64,000 nucleotides of DNA, taken from NCBI GenBank assembly GCA_026874595.1, contig CM049317.1, positions 42,988,401-43,052,400 of the forward strand, read 5' to 3'. Shown piece after piece: positions 1 through 12,866 of this stretch; positions within the stretch are counted from its first letter, which is position 1; each line of letters opens with the position of its first letter. The notes under the pieces are model-generated. The model searched no databases, had not been told where the DNA came from, and was given only the letters and a program-made list of their open reading frames with translations. Both the position numbers and the translations under genes were made by a program. Source of the DNA: Sipunculus nudus. Lineage: Eukaryota > Annelida > Sipuncula > Golfingiida > Sipunculidae.

Positions 1-540
1 GACTTTTTTTCGCAGTGCCTGCAGATATTGGCCTGATTTTTGTTGTATGGGCAGATAATGACCAGTTACAGATTGAGTTCGCATTTTGTCCAGGTTGACC
101 TACTTTTGACCTTTTTACGGCTCCTAAACTTTAAAAGTTTCATGAAAAATAGAAATTTTCATGACAAATACACATGTACGGACTTTGTTTTGCAATGTCT
201 GCAGATATTGGCCTGATTTTAGGTGTGTGGGCAGATAATGACCAGTTACAGATCGAGTTCGCGTTTCATCCCAGTTGACCTACTTTTGACCGTTTTATGG
301 CTCCTTAACTTAGAAAATTTCATGAAAAATAGAAATTTTCATGACAAATACACATGTTCAGACTTTTTTCTGCAATGCCTGCAGATATTGGCCTGATTTT
401 TGGTATGTGGGCAGATATAGACCAGTTACAGATAGAGTTTGCGTTTCCTTCCAGTTGACCTACTTTTGATTTTTTTACGGCTCCTAAACATAGAAAATTT
501 CAAGAAAAATATAAATTTTCATGGCAAATGTACATGTACA
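1..540 (+). repeat. Tandem repeat of about 180 bp, three copies
   Basis: Units at 1-180, 181-360 and 361-540 each carry GCAGATATTGGCCTGATTTT, a GTTGACCTACTTTTGA segment and an end in ACATGTAC. Diverged units recur at about 2790-3137, so the array is part of a longer element interrupted by other sequence. Confidence 0.9.
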
Positions 541-776
541 GCCGTTTTAACCCTCAGCTCATAGGCTGATGGGCTATTGTCGTTACCCAAGCTGTCCATC
601 TGTCCGTCCGTCTGTCTGTCCGTCCAGAGTCTGTCCATCCTGGGTCTGTTAACTTTTACCTTGTGAGGGGGATATATATATCTATAAAAGTATTCACGGT
701 TGCAATTTTATTTCATCAGTGAATATGTATATCAGTAAAATCTCGGTCAAGTTCAAAGAAGGGTGACCTTGACCCA
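541..776 (+). mobile_element. 5' end of another element with GTCC repeat
   Basis: Begins TTTTAACCCTCAGCTC. The next bases AGCTCAT and ATGGGCT can pair across a six-base loop, followed by a CCGTC/TGTC microsatellite at 597-630. This is the same 5' layout as family A but with different sequence. Its 3' end may be the hairpin terminus at 3138-3183. Confidence 0.5.
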
Positions 777-2659
777 TTTTTAGCGCAGCTGACTATAAGT
801 CATCTGAGCTATAGTCATGGTCCATTGTCCGTCGTCTGTCCGTCCGTCCGTCCGTCTGTAGATGTGGCACGTTTTGAAACCGTAAGACCTAGGAATCCAA
901 AATTCAGCATAATGTTAGATGTCCCCAAGATCTCCTACCAAGCCGAAAACTGGGTCTTTGCGACTTTGTTCCTTTGAGAAATTAAGGAAAAACCTCAATT
1001 TTTTATTAAAATCCTATTTTCACACTTCAGGACTGCCTAATATCAAAACCACTCATCTGTTTTTCCTCATATTTACCATAAATATTCCTCTATATAGTTC
1101 CTATGTACATGCCAGAAATTAAGTCTGTAAAGTATAAATTCTTTAAGTTATGGGCCCAAACATGATGGACTTTGTAAAAAATCAGGAAAAAAAATAACTC
1201 CCTTAACATGAAAAATTTTGAAACTAGAGTCTATTTTCTCAAGTATATAACTATGTTAAATTAAGATTCAATTGTTTACCCAAAATTAGATCTGAATTTT
1301 GTAATTTTTTTAAGTTATTAGCATAAAAAAAAAATCAGTACCTTAAATTTTGCTCAACTTTGACCATGGCACGTTTTTTTTCCTGTAAGCACCATTGATT
1401 TAATTTTCACAGCATGTAAACATAAATATTTAGTTTGTCTAAATCTGAAATTTGAAAATGAAAGCTTAAAAATTAAGCTAGTTATTGATTTTTTTTTTCT
1501 GTAGTCACTTGCTTTGATTACAGATGCAGGGTCCCACTCCAGGTCACTGGAAGTCAGCTATGCCAGGGTTTCTGATTTGTTACAGTTACTGGGGGAGATC
1601 CCCTGCTGTGACAGGTGTACAGTTATTCTCATATCACCACCCTAATCACCCCCCCCCCCCCCCCCCCGGCAAACCCAACCCACCAAGTGTTATGCAGTAA
1701 TTGTTATTGTTTTCACTGTATCTCCTTAATTGTAATGCTGTTTCCACTCCGATATGCAAAAACTTTCAAATAATTCAAGGTGTAATCCTGTAATGTGTAA
1801 TGTAATGTAGCATTTTTAAAGAAATCAATTTTCTTTTAAATGATTTTAACAAATATAAATGAACCCATCAGTATGCTTAAATTATTATAAAATATGAAGC
1901 ACATTATGGATAAATAAAGACACAATTAAAAATTGTGAAATCTAAATTAAGTATTATTTTTAGATATTTATTGTTTTGCATATTTAAAAGATATATTTTT
2001 GTGGTAAAAAATAAATAAACATTTGTATGCATGATGTGGTGTTATCTGACAAGATTGAGATTTATGACGATGCAATTGAGAATTATGAATCAACTTTTAT
2101 ATTCAGATATATATGTTAAATTGGAAATGTATAGAAATATAAACTTAAATTAGAAAATAATTGATGTGATAAAAAATCAGGATTTAATACAAACATTTGT
2201 TCATTATTTTCCTGCCTCAGCAGAATTTGAGATCAGGCTTTGTTTGCCCTGTTTTATGTTGTTAATAAGCTATATTTCAACTGTATACGTTTCATAAAAA
2301 AATACATATATATTTAGTAATATATATTATACAAAAAAATAGATGCAATTGAACAAATGTGTAAACTACTGAAATGTCAACAGTTAATCGAAAAACCAAC
2401 TAATGATCATGGTAATAGTACAGATCATTTGTTCACAAACTGCTCACATGCTTTAGTTTCAACATTAGGAAACACATGGTCAGGTCACAAAATATTTTTT
2501 GCAACAATTTCTTGCTCATCAATACAAACCAATCATATAAACCAACCATGGCCTTTATTACCTCTTCCTCTTACACTTTATCTCCATTAGATATTATTTT
2601 AGATTTTTACCCTTCAAGGTTAACGTCAGCTGAGCACAGTGACCCATAGGTCCCTTGTT
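777..2659 (+). mobile_element. Family A element, complete (A1)
   Basis: The 5' end is TTTTAGCgCAGCTGACT, then a near-complementary arm (AGTCATCTGAGCT) and a CCGTCCGTCCGT microsatellite. The 3' end is TCAGCTGAGC, the inverse of the 5' GCTCAGCTGA, followed by a TGACCCAtaGGTC hairpin and CCCTTGTT. It contains a C19 tract at 1649-1667. It has no transposase frame; a 77-codon open frame near the 3' end recurs in other copies. Confidence 0.8.
2357..2590 (+). other. Small open frame repeated in family A copies (hypothetical)
   Basis: A 77-codon frame beginning MCKLLKCQQLIEK lies at the 3' end of element A1. Nearly the same frame remains open in A4 (28281-28526) and in A11 (56194-56439, - strand). 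It is not recognised as any family. Retention may reflect only that the copies are young; the composition does not look like a folded enzyme. Confidence 0.25.
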
Positions 2660-3183
2660 CTACATTTTAGAGCTGATTATACAAAAACACTCAAAAGCTT
2701 ATATCTCAGGAACCATATGGTGGATTTTTATGAAACATGGTACATACCTCTCCAATTTAAATTTATAACTGATTATCAGCTTTTGCTAATATCCTAGTTT
2801 CGCAATGCAGTGCTTACAGGTACTGGCCTAATGTTTGGTCTGTGGGCGCATAATGACCACTTACAGATCAAGTTCGCGTTTCGTCCCAGTTGACCTATTT
2901 TTGACCATATGACAGATCCTGAACATAGAAAATTTCATGAAAGACAGAAATTTTTATGAAAAATGCACATGTATGGACTTTTTTTCACAATGCCTGTAGA
3001 TACTGGACTGATTTTAGGTGTGTTGATTGAAAATGACCCGTTACAGATCAAGTTTGCATTTTGCCCTTGTTGACCTACTTTTGACCATATGACACCTCCT
3101 GAACTTAAAAAATTTTACAAAATTTAACAAATGTTTCTAATTTGCCCCAGCCGGGGGCATTCGTGTCGTTCCGACACAACTAG
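2660..3183 (+). mobile_element. 3' part of satellite-type element with terminal hairpins
   Basis: It contains two more diverged 180-bp units, then a GCCCC/GGGGC hairpin at about 3140-3155 and a perfect GTGTCG-TTC-CGACAC hairpin at about 3162-3176, directly before AACTAGT. A hairpin just upstream of CTAG is the hallmark of Helitron 3' ends. Confidence 0.55.
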
Positions 3184-3616
3184 TCAAATACTACAAAATA
3201 AAAAAATAAAAAAAATTTGTTTGAATTTTCTGTTATTTCTGCTTCAGCTGGGTTCCCTTTTCACAACTTAGTGTTGTTTATCTCCTAGACCAATTCCACT
3301 TTAGTGGAATGATAATGAAAACTCAAAATTAATTTACAAATTTTTCACATAATATCCATACAAATATATATGTATATTGGTCAAAGATAGAACTGTCATA
3401 CACTAGGAGAGTGAAGATATTTTGTTGAAAAATTTTTTATAAAAATATAAAAAAAGACTTAAGGCATGTAGCACAGTATTGCTTTCTTGATTGTTTCACA
3501 AGGGACTCATGAATAAAGTTTTTCCTCACCTATAATCTATACATCATTTGAAAGCTTATTTTCAATAGAATTAAAACCACAATGAAAAAAAGTGCTTAAT
3601 TTGATAATATTTGGCA

Positions 3617-5592
3617 TTTTTAGCTCAGCTGACTATAAGTCATCTGAGCTATAGTTGTGGTCCATTGTCTGTGTCCGGCCGTCCGTCCGTTAACAGGGCA
3701 AGTTTTGAAACTGTTGGACCTACGATTCCAAAATTTTGCATACCATTAGATGTCCCCAAAATCTCCTACCATACCGAAAATTGGGTCATTAGGACTTCAT
3801 TCCTTCAATATTCAGGAAAAACCTCCGTTTTCCATAAAAAAGCCATTGTTACACTTCAAGGCTGCCTAATATCAAAACCACTGACCTGTTTTTGATCTTA
3901 TTTAGTATTCATATTCTTCCATACATTTTCTATAAACATACCAAAAATTAGATCAGTGTTAGGTATTATTTTGAAGTTATGGGCCAAAATATAATGCAAT
4001 TTTTTAAAAAATCAGGAAATATATTTACTCACCTAACATGAGAATTGCTGAAGCTAGAGACTTTTTTTCAGGAATATAACTTTATTTAATCAAGATTCAA
4101 TTGTGTACCGAAAATTAGATCTGAATTTTGCAAAATTTTCAAGTTATTAGCATAAATAAAAAATCAGTACCGTAAATTTTGTCCAACTTTGGCAATGGCA
4201 CGTTTTTTCCCTGTAAGCCCTGTTGATTTAATTTTCACAGCATATATACATAAGGATTTAATCTTTTAAAATCTGAAATTTCAAAGGAATTGATTGAAAA
4301 GAGTAGCTTTTATACAAGTTTTCATACACCATGTCAAGTGTTGTTTACATCTAGCCCAGCTATTAGTACAGCCTTCACTTCACATTATGTAACCCACCCC
4401 AGGCAGCCTGCCTTGGCTCAGCTTGGCCATTACTAGCAGGCTTCCCCTCTGCCCTGCACCCCCCCCCCCCCCCCCGATGGTGCATAAACTAGATGAATGT
4501 TATTATTTTCTGTATTTGATTCATTCTTATTCTAGGCTATGCTACATTTTAGATTTTGTATTGTACCATCAGGGTTACAATGATTAAAGTGCACATTTAA
4601 TTGTGTCCACAAAGTGGTGTATTGCTATGAAAGTGTGGATGTGCATCAGATAAGTAATTCCTTCAGAGGAGTAAAAACTTCACCAGGTGTGAAATTGACT
4701 ATTAATTCCAGTAATAAATTAAAGCTGAGATAGTAATTAGCACAATGATATTGTTTGTCCCTCATTCAACCAACAGTGTGTATACTTAATATGAAAAGAT
4801 GTTTTATTTTATCGAATTTACTGAATCTTTTATTTTATCTCGATGAATAGAATTAAGCATGTACTGAAAACTCCAATGTGCAAAACCTTTTAATAGTGAT
4901 TCAAGGAATAATCTTGTAGATGCCATGTTGTCGCATTATTTTCTTTTAAATTCAGCTTAAACATTTGTGATTTAAAAATAATTAAATATATGTGTATGCA
5001 TAATATGACCAAATATGAGCTACACTCTGGATATATAATGATTGCAACTTTTGCAACAATTCTAATATTTTAACTTATATTTTCAGTTTTTTTACTCTGG
5101 ATATATAATGATTGCAACTTTTGCAACAATTCCAATATTTTTACTAATATTTTTATTTTTTTTTATTAAAAATTTATAAAACTTGTAAATAAAAAAAATG
5201 ATTCAGATAAAAACCTAATGGAAAAAGTGGATATGCTAAAAAAATAGGATTATATATAAACTTAAATGCATTATTCACTTGAAAGTGAAATAAAGGTATA
5301 AGTCCATTCTGTCCACTTGCCTGTCCATCTGTAAATTTCATATGCATCACAGTATCTCAAAACTTTTACTGTTTTTCTTCATGACAGTCTTGTCAGAGTA
5401 TTAGTTTGCAATCATATATTTAGAACTTTACTATATCCAAGTAGGGAGCCCCTTTCCTCTTAGCTTCTCATATTCTTATATAAAAAATTTATATTCTTAT
5501 ATAAAAAACATTACAATAGAATATTTTGTATATTTTGCATTTGCAAAAATTTCAAACTTCAGCTGAGCACCGTGACCCATGGGTCCCTTGTT
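3617..5592 (+). mobile_element. Family A element, complete (A2)
   Basis: It has a 5' TTTTAGCTCAGCTGACT with its folding arm and a short CCGTCCGTCCGT repeat. The 3' end is TCAGCTGAGC, a perfect TGACCCATGGGTC hairpin and CCCTTGTT. A C17 tract lies at 4459-4475. The middle (about 5090-5160) repeats an ATGATTGCAACTTTTGCAAC segment twice. Confidence 0.85.
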
Positions 5593-6620
5593 TAAATTAA
5601 CACTCAAACTGAGATGCTGATTATTGGCTCTTATCACCAATACTGCCTGAAACAATCCTATACATTCTTCAACTCTGGGTGATTTCATCACTGTAAGTTC
5701 AGCATTTCTGAAAAAGGTCAAAATGGTCATTTCTCATAATCAGAGGGGACAGAATCTTTGGACAACACGCTGTGCTGAGATTTCACTGCTGATTGAAACA
5801 TTTCAGTCAAAGATTTTGTGTTATTGAAGAGCCTTATTGACTACTTTCAGAAATTGTTTTGAACATTCACAACTTTCGTTAACTAATTAAAATTAATTGA
5901 TTTAAAAAAGGGGACAAAATCTACAGGCATTTGCTGTTATAACGTTTAACATGGAATCATTCATCCTGTGTGATAAAGATTCTCAAAGGCTTTACTCCTT
6001 AATTGGTAAAGATTTCTGACAAAGCGCACATAAATCCTAGTGTTATCAGACACTTTTTCTGAACAGCACTGAACCTCTTGTTCTGCAAGTAATATTTTGA
6101 CTGTGAAAAAAAAATATGCTTACTGTACAAGAAGCTAACTGCTGGCCACATAACTATGATATTCTGCAAGTAACAAGACAAAACTTATGACTTAGCACTG
6201 TGCAAGTTAGAAATATTAGTTGTGTTCTAGATTCCTGAAAATTTTTTTTTTATAGTTTTATAAAAAATTAAATAATGTTACTGATTTACAACTTGTATTC
6301 TATAACCATGCAATGTTTGAACAAAATCCGGCCCTTCCAGTTGTTCAGAAATTTTACTTCAAGATATTAATTTTCAGTGTGATTTATCCATTTTGAGAAA
6401 ATTTTATATAAAATTAGTATCTCAAAAAGTAATGCATGAATGGCATAAAAATTTCAATACAAGTTTGCCATGAACAGCTTTCTCATTGGAATGAGACTAA
6501 TCATCTATGCACAACTTTACCTCTTTGGCAAAAATAATATGTAATTAAGATATTAATAAAAATTGGTGTTTGATTATTTTGATGATGAATTGAGTGATGA
6601 TGTTTTTGTTGTGTTTACAG
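5593..6620. other. Unique intronic sequence upstream of the LASP linker exon
   Basis: AT-rich DNA with no recognisable repeat termini and no exon-like stretch apart from the acceptor at 6620. Confidence 0.5.
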
Positions 6621-6724
6621 AGCCTCAGGCGTACCGTCAGCCACCCCCGCCTGCTGATCCAGTGCCTCCTCCCAGCAGTTACAACCAGCCACCTCCACCT
6701 CAGCAGGCCCCGCCCAAAGCTGCG
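6621..6724 (+). CDS. Lasp: LASP-type gene, proline-rich linker exon (internal)
   Basis: Internal coding exon with a good acceptor (a T/G-rich tract ending in TTTACAG at 6620) and a consensus donor (GCG|GTAAGT at 6725). It is 104 nt: two bases finish a codon begun in the previous exon, then 34 codons follow with no stop. The product is almost all Pro, Gln, Ala, Ser and Tyr, with short polyproline runs such as QPPPPADPVPPP. LASP proteins carry a low-complexity linker between their nebulin repeats and the C-terminal SH3 domain, which fits. The exon ends in phase 0 and the SH3 exon at 34915 begins in phase 0, so the two splice in frame. The LIM domain and nebulin repeats would lie to the left, outside the window. 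The composition alone is not diagnostic; assignment to LASP rests on phase, strand and position. Confidence 0.78.
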
Positions 6725-7238
6725 GTAAGTCTACAGGTCTGACATAGGTCAGTTTCACAGGCTTCATTTTAATTTTTATACCCCTTAATTTTTAGTTGGA
6801 TGACTAAAATGGTTCCTATCTGTCCATCTGTTTGTCTGCCCACCTGCATGTCACTAAATAGTGTGATTGGATTCATATTTTGTACCCAAATTTTTAGTAA
6901 TTTTCACTTTTTCATTATTCCTGGAAGGTCTGGTTTTCATGATCAGTAACCTGCACTCTCATTTATTTTTTAATTTGCACACTAAATCCTAAGATTTTTC
7001 TCGATAGGAAGATAATATGAAAATTCTTAATTAATTTATAATATCAATCCTGTGCCTTTCAGCTTTAGAACTAAATATTTGTTATCTCTTTCTCATGTAA
7101 TTATCTCCTAATCTTTTGGCCTAATAGTTACACATTCACTTTAGATATCACCTTTATTCTTGCTGAAGGAGTGCCTAGGGCAGGGGTCTCTGACTTCCTC
7201 AAATATGCCACTCAAGTGTCATCTTTTCCTTCTTTAGT

Positions 7239-10200
7239 TTTTTAGCTCAGCTGGCTTGAAGTCAACTGAGCTATAGCAATGGTCCTTGTCTGTCCGTCCA
7301 TCTGTTTTTCTGTTAAACTGGCCTATTTGAAACCGTTGGACCTACTAATCTGAAATTAGGCATATTGTTAAATGTCCCCAAGATCTCCTGGGTCAAACAG
7401 AAAACTGGGTCACTGCAACTTCATTCCTTTAAGATATTAGGGAAAAACCTCCATTTTTCATTGAAAACTATTGTTACACTTCATCACTGCTCACTATGAA
7501 ACCAACTGGTGCTGTTTTGTTCAAATTTAGTATACATGTATTTTATATATATACATGCCAGAAATTAGGTCAATATTGCATAATTTGTAGTAGTTATGGA
7601 CCCAAACATAATGCACTTTGTCAAAAATCAGAAAAGATATATACTCACTTAACATGACAATTGTTCAACCTAGAGAGCCCATTATAAGCATATAACTATA
7701 TTCAGTAGTTTTATAATTAGCTCAGCTGACTATAAGTCATCTGAGCTATAGTCGTGGTCCATTATCCGTCCGTCTGTCCGGATGTCCGTCTGTAAGACTG
7801 GCACATTTCAACACCATTGGACCTACGAATCTGAAATTCGGCATACAGTTAGATGTCCCTAAAATCTCCTACCATGCCGAAAATTGGGTCAATAGGACTT
7901 CGTTCCTTCGAGATATTAAGGAAAAACCTCAATTTTTTATTAGAAATCTATTTTCACATTTCAGGACTGCCTAATATCAAAACCACTCATCTGGTTTTCT
8001 TCATATTTACCATAAATATTCCTCTTTATAGTTCCTATGTACATGCTAGAAATTAAGTCAGTATTATTTAATTTTAAAAAGTTATAGGCCCAAACATAAT
8101 GGACTTTGTAAAAAAATCAGGAAAGATATTTGGTCACTTAAGACCAAAAGTGTTCAAGGTAGGGACTTTTTTTCAGTAATACAACTTTAATTGATCAAAA
8201 TTCAATTGTATAACAAAAATTAGATCAAAATCTGTTAAATTTTTTAAAATATTGGCAAAATATAAATTGGTCCCTTAAATTTTGCCCAACTTTGGCCACA
8301 GCACGTTTTTTTCCTGTAAGTACTGTGGATTTAATTTTCACAGCATGTATACATAAGGATTTAATCTGTTAAAATCTGAAATTTGAAAATAAAAGCTGCA
8401 AAATTAGGCTAGTTATTGAATTTTTTTTTAGGCTCTTGTTGTATTCCCTTACATTGTCAAGCAGTCCACTTTGATGACTGTAGGTCATTCAGTGCACATC
8501 TTTATGCTCCCCAGGCTGTTGGCATAATTTTAGATGTCCCCAAAATCTCCTACCATACCAAAAATTTGGTCATTAGGACTTCGTTCCTTCAAGATATTAA
8601 GGAAAAAAACTCCGTTTTCCATAAAAAAAGCCATTGTTACACTTCAAGGCTGCCTAATATCAAAACCACTGATCTGTTTTTGATTGTATTTAGTATTCAC
8701 TTTCTTTCATACATTTTCTACGAACATACCAAAAATTAGGTCAGTATTGGGTATTATTTTGAAGTTATGGGCCAAAACATAATGCAATTTTTAAAAAAAT
8801 CAGGAAATATATTTACTCACCTAACATGAGAATTGCTGAACCTAGAGACTTTTTTTCAGGAATATAACTTTATTTAATCAAGATTCAAGTGTTTACCCAA
8901 AATTAGATCTGAATTTTGCAAATTTTTCAAGTTATTAGCATAAATAAAAAATCAATACCTTAAATTTTTGTCCATCTTTGGCACTGTTGATTTAATTTTC
9001 ACAGCATATATACATAAGGATTTAATCTTTTAAAATCTGAAATTTCAAATAAATTGATTGGAAAGAATAGCTTTTATTCATGTTTTCATACACCATGTCA
9101 AGTGTTGTTTACATCTAGCCCACAGCCTTCACTTGCATTATGTAACCCACCCCAGGCAGCTTGCCTTGGGTCAGCTTGGCCACTACCAGCAGGCTTCCTC
9201 TCTGCCCTCCCCCCCCCCCCCTCAGCAGGTGCATAAACTAGATGAATGTTATTATTTTCTGTATTTGATTCATTCTTATTCTAGGCTATGCTACATTTTA
9301 GATTTTGTATTTTACCACCAGGGTTACAGTGATTAAAGTGTACATTTAATTGTGTCCACAAAGTGGTGTATTGCTATGAAAGTGTGGATGTTCATCAGAT
9401 AAGTAATTCCTTACTTCAGAGGAGTAAAAACTTCACCAGGTGTGAAATTGACTATTAATTCCAGTAATAAATTAAAACTGGGATAGTAATTAGCACAATG
9501 ATATTGTTTGTCCCTCATTCAACCAACAGTGTGTTTACTTTATTTGAAAAGATGTTTTATTTTATCAAATTAACTGAATCTTTTATTTTATTTTGGTGAA
9601 TAAAATTAAGCATGTACTGACAACTCCAATGTGCAAAACTTTTTAATAGTGATTCAAGGAATATTCTTGTAGATGCCATGTTGTGGCATTATTTTCTTTT
9701 AAATTCAGTTTAAACATTTATGATTAAAAAATAATAAAATATATGTGTTTCCATAATATGACCCAATATGAGCTACACTCTGGATATATGATGATTGCAA
9801 CTTTTGCAACAATTCTAATATTTTAACTTATAGTTTTAGTTTTTTACTCTGTATATATAATGATTGCAACTTTTGCAACAATACTAATATTTTAACTTAT
9901 ATTTTCAGGTTTTTTTATTAAAAATTTATAAAACCTGTAAATAAAAGAATGATTCAGATATAAACTTCTTAATGGAAAAAGTGGATATGCTTAAAAAAAT
10001 AGGATTATATATAAACTTAAATGCATTATTCCCTTGAAAGTGAAATAAAGGCATTAGTCCATTCTGTCAACTTGCCTGTCCATCTGTAAATTTTCATATG
10101 CATCACAGTATCTCAAAACTTTTACTGTTTTTCTTCATGACAGTCTTGTCAGAGTATTAATTGCAGTCATATATTTAGAACTTTACTGTTACCAAGTAGG

Positions 10201-11143
10201 AGGGCCCCTTTCCTCTTAGCTTTTCATATTCTTATATAAATGAAAAACATTACAATAGAATATTTCTACATCCACCTTCGTGCTGCCCTCACTTTTCCCT
10301 TCTCCGAACCCCATCCCAAAGTCAGCCTTAGTAAGCAAGAACAAGATGAATCAGATATATTCATACTTTAATATTTTGTATAATTATTGGTCCATAGGTA
10401 CCTATGTACATGCTAGAAATTATGTCAGTATTGTGTAATATGTAGACATAGTGGGCATCACAATAATGTACCTTGTCAAGACTAAAGAGATCTTGTGTCA
10501 TACAGTCACAAATTCATGAATCACTTCATCAGCATAGTTAATCATAACATCATATCTGTCAAATTGAAAGCTTGCAGACCACCATACACTTTAGATCCTT
10601 CAACAAATAGCCTTATCAACATTCTACTACTGCTTATTTAACAAGGGGATTGCTGAAGCTAGAGATGTTTTTGCCAGGGATGTAATATTATTTAATCAAG
10701 ATTCAATTGAATACCCAAAATTAGTCCTGAATTTTTCAAATTTTATATGTTATTAGTATAAATATAAAATTAGTATCTTAAATTTTGCCCAACTTTGACC
10801 ATGGCACATTTGTTTCCTGTGAGCACTTGATATAATTTTCATATCACGCACACAAGGATTTCAGCTTTTTAGTTTAGAAAGCTGAAAGAAATTGGCCAAA
10901 AATTGTAGCTTTTATTAATGTTTTTATGAGACCATGTCAGACCTTGGCTCTGTCTACAGCCCCTCTTGAGTCACCTGTATGTTGACCTTGTTGAACTTAC
11001 AGCAAATTATGCATGCTTGAGGCGAGCCATACACTGGGCAGCCAGGCAGCTAATGGCCAGCCACAGTTAATCCAGGTGTCCAACCCAACTCATCTAGTAG
11101 TTTTAACCAACAACATAACAATTAACAATAAATTAATAAATTT
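7239..11143 (+). mobile_element. Family A, overlapping 5' portions of two elements (A3)
   Basis: Two 5' ends are visible: TTTTTAGCTCAGCTGGCTTG at about 7240 and a second AGCTCAGCTGACT at 7718 inserted in the first. The body matches A2 (the C-tract near 9209, the ATGATTGCAACTT duplication near 9790) and then the long A subtype. It is cut at 11143 by a B element inside AATTAATAAATTTTT. Matching sequence resumes at 25661. Confidence 0.7.
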
Positions 11144-12790
11144 TTAGCAAACCTGTGAGCTTATGCGATGGTGTGGCGTCGTCCGGCGTCTGTCGTCCGT
11201 CGTCTGTACGTTAACCCATACTATCTTGAAAACGGCAAGAGGTAGCATCACGAAATTTTATGCAAAAAATTAGTCATCTAAAAAACTATATCGGATTTTG
11301 CTTATTTTTTGGCTGACTGCATTTTCTTAGATTTTATAGGGAAAAAGCTAAAAAAGCTTTAAAAATCTTCTTCTCCAAAACTGTTCAGCCAGATTTTCCA
11401 ATATTTCACAGAAATGATTCCTGGAATAATCTTTCTCAAGTTTGTTCAAATGGTTTAAGTTCGGTGATTTTTGGCCGAGTTAAAGGAAGTTGAACTTAGT
11501 CATCTGTCCATAACAGCATACTAAAATTACAGTCTCAGAAACGGCTGGAGCTATCATCACCAAATTTTATGCCAATGTTGTTCACATGAAACATATCTGA
11601 ATTTGAGGTATTGGTGGCGCCACCTGCATCGGCCTTTTTTTGTACGGGGGTCATCAGTGCCGGTATCATACTGACGGCTACAAAAAACTTCTTCTCTGAA
11701 ACCATATGGCCAAATAGTTTAATATCGCATAGAAATGATCCTAGGGTAGTACTTTCTGAAGTTAGTTCAAATGGTCTCAGTTCAGTGACTTTTGGCTGAG
11801 TTATGGGAAGCTGAATTTAGTCATATGCTGTAACAGCCCATTTTAGCTCAGTGGCTACAAAGATCTTCTCCTCAAAAACCACTGGACCAAATTCTTAAAT
11901 CTCACACATTAATTGTATCCCCAGACAAAGTCGGGGGATACTATGTTTTCATACCGGTCCCGCCGCCGCCGCCGCATATAAATCTTGTTGGCGCGATAAC
12001 CCAAAAAATATTTCACGGAACTTTACCAAACTTGGTATATGTATAGATATGGGTGAGAGGACGACGCCTATTTAAAATGAGGTCATGACCTTTACTAGGA
12101 GAGTGTCCTTGACCTTGAATAGGTCCAATTTTGGGGAAAATCACACAAATTCTTTAATATCTCAAGAAATCTTGCATAGGTTTATCCTAAAATCAAGTTG
12201 ATGGAAGATCATGGATAGGGTTGTCATGTTCCAGAAACTGGTGGCGCCACCTATTATTCTTTACTTGTTTTCATGCCGTTTAATACTCCCAAAATTGCCA
12301 CCTTACAGTACTGTGAGCATTATAAGTCAAAAACTAATGGACAGATTTCTTTTATATTATGCATATACATAGGTATGGGTTATGGGATGATGGTTATTTA
12401 AATTGGGGTCATGACCTTTCCTGTGTTAGTGGCCTTGACCTTGAATATTGCCATATATGGTGAAAATCACACTCCTCTTATGATATCTCCAGTGTTGATA
12501 GCCATATAGATTTCAAACATGACTTATGTATGGCCCACCACTAAAGTAAGAACCCTATAGGTTCGAGGGTCATGAGGTCAAAGGTCAAGGTCACTGGACT
12601 GGCATTTTAAAATATACTGTGGATGCATTTTAAGCCAAACTTTCATCCCAGGTCTTCCATCTTGAATATATAGCTCACTTGCCTATATTGGATGATCCAT
12701 AGAAATTTTGGGGTCACAAGGTCAAAGGTCAAGGCCACAGGAGCTATCTGTCCAAAAATTAGTTTCTGGATGATAATTCCTTCTTTTATT

Positions 12791-12835
12791 GTATCCCCAG
12801 ACAAAGTCGGGGGATACTATGTTTTCATACCGGTC

Positions 12836-12866
<31 letters not shown>

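Noticed and set aside
777-5592. Reading the A elements as MITEs (DNA transposons with terminal inverted repeats).
   Set aside because: The inverted repeats are asymmetric, with the 3' copy lying inside a hairpin. The internal empty sites show no target duplication longer than TT. A TA- or longer-duplicating MITE does not fit.
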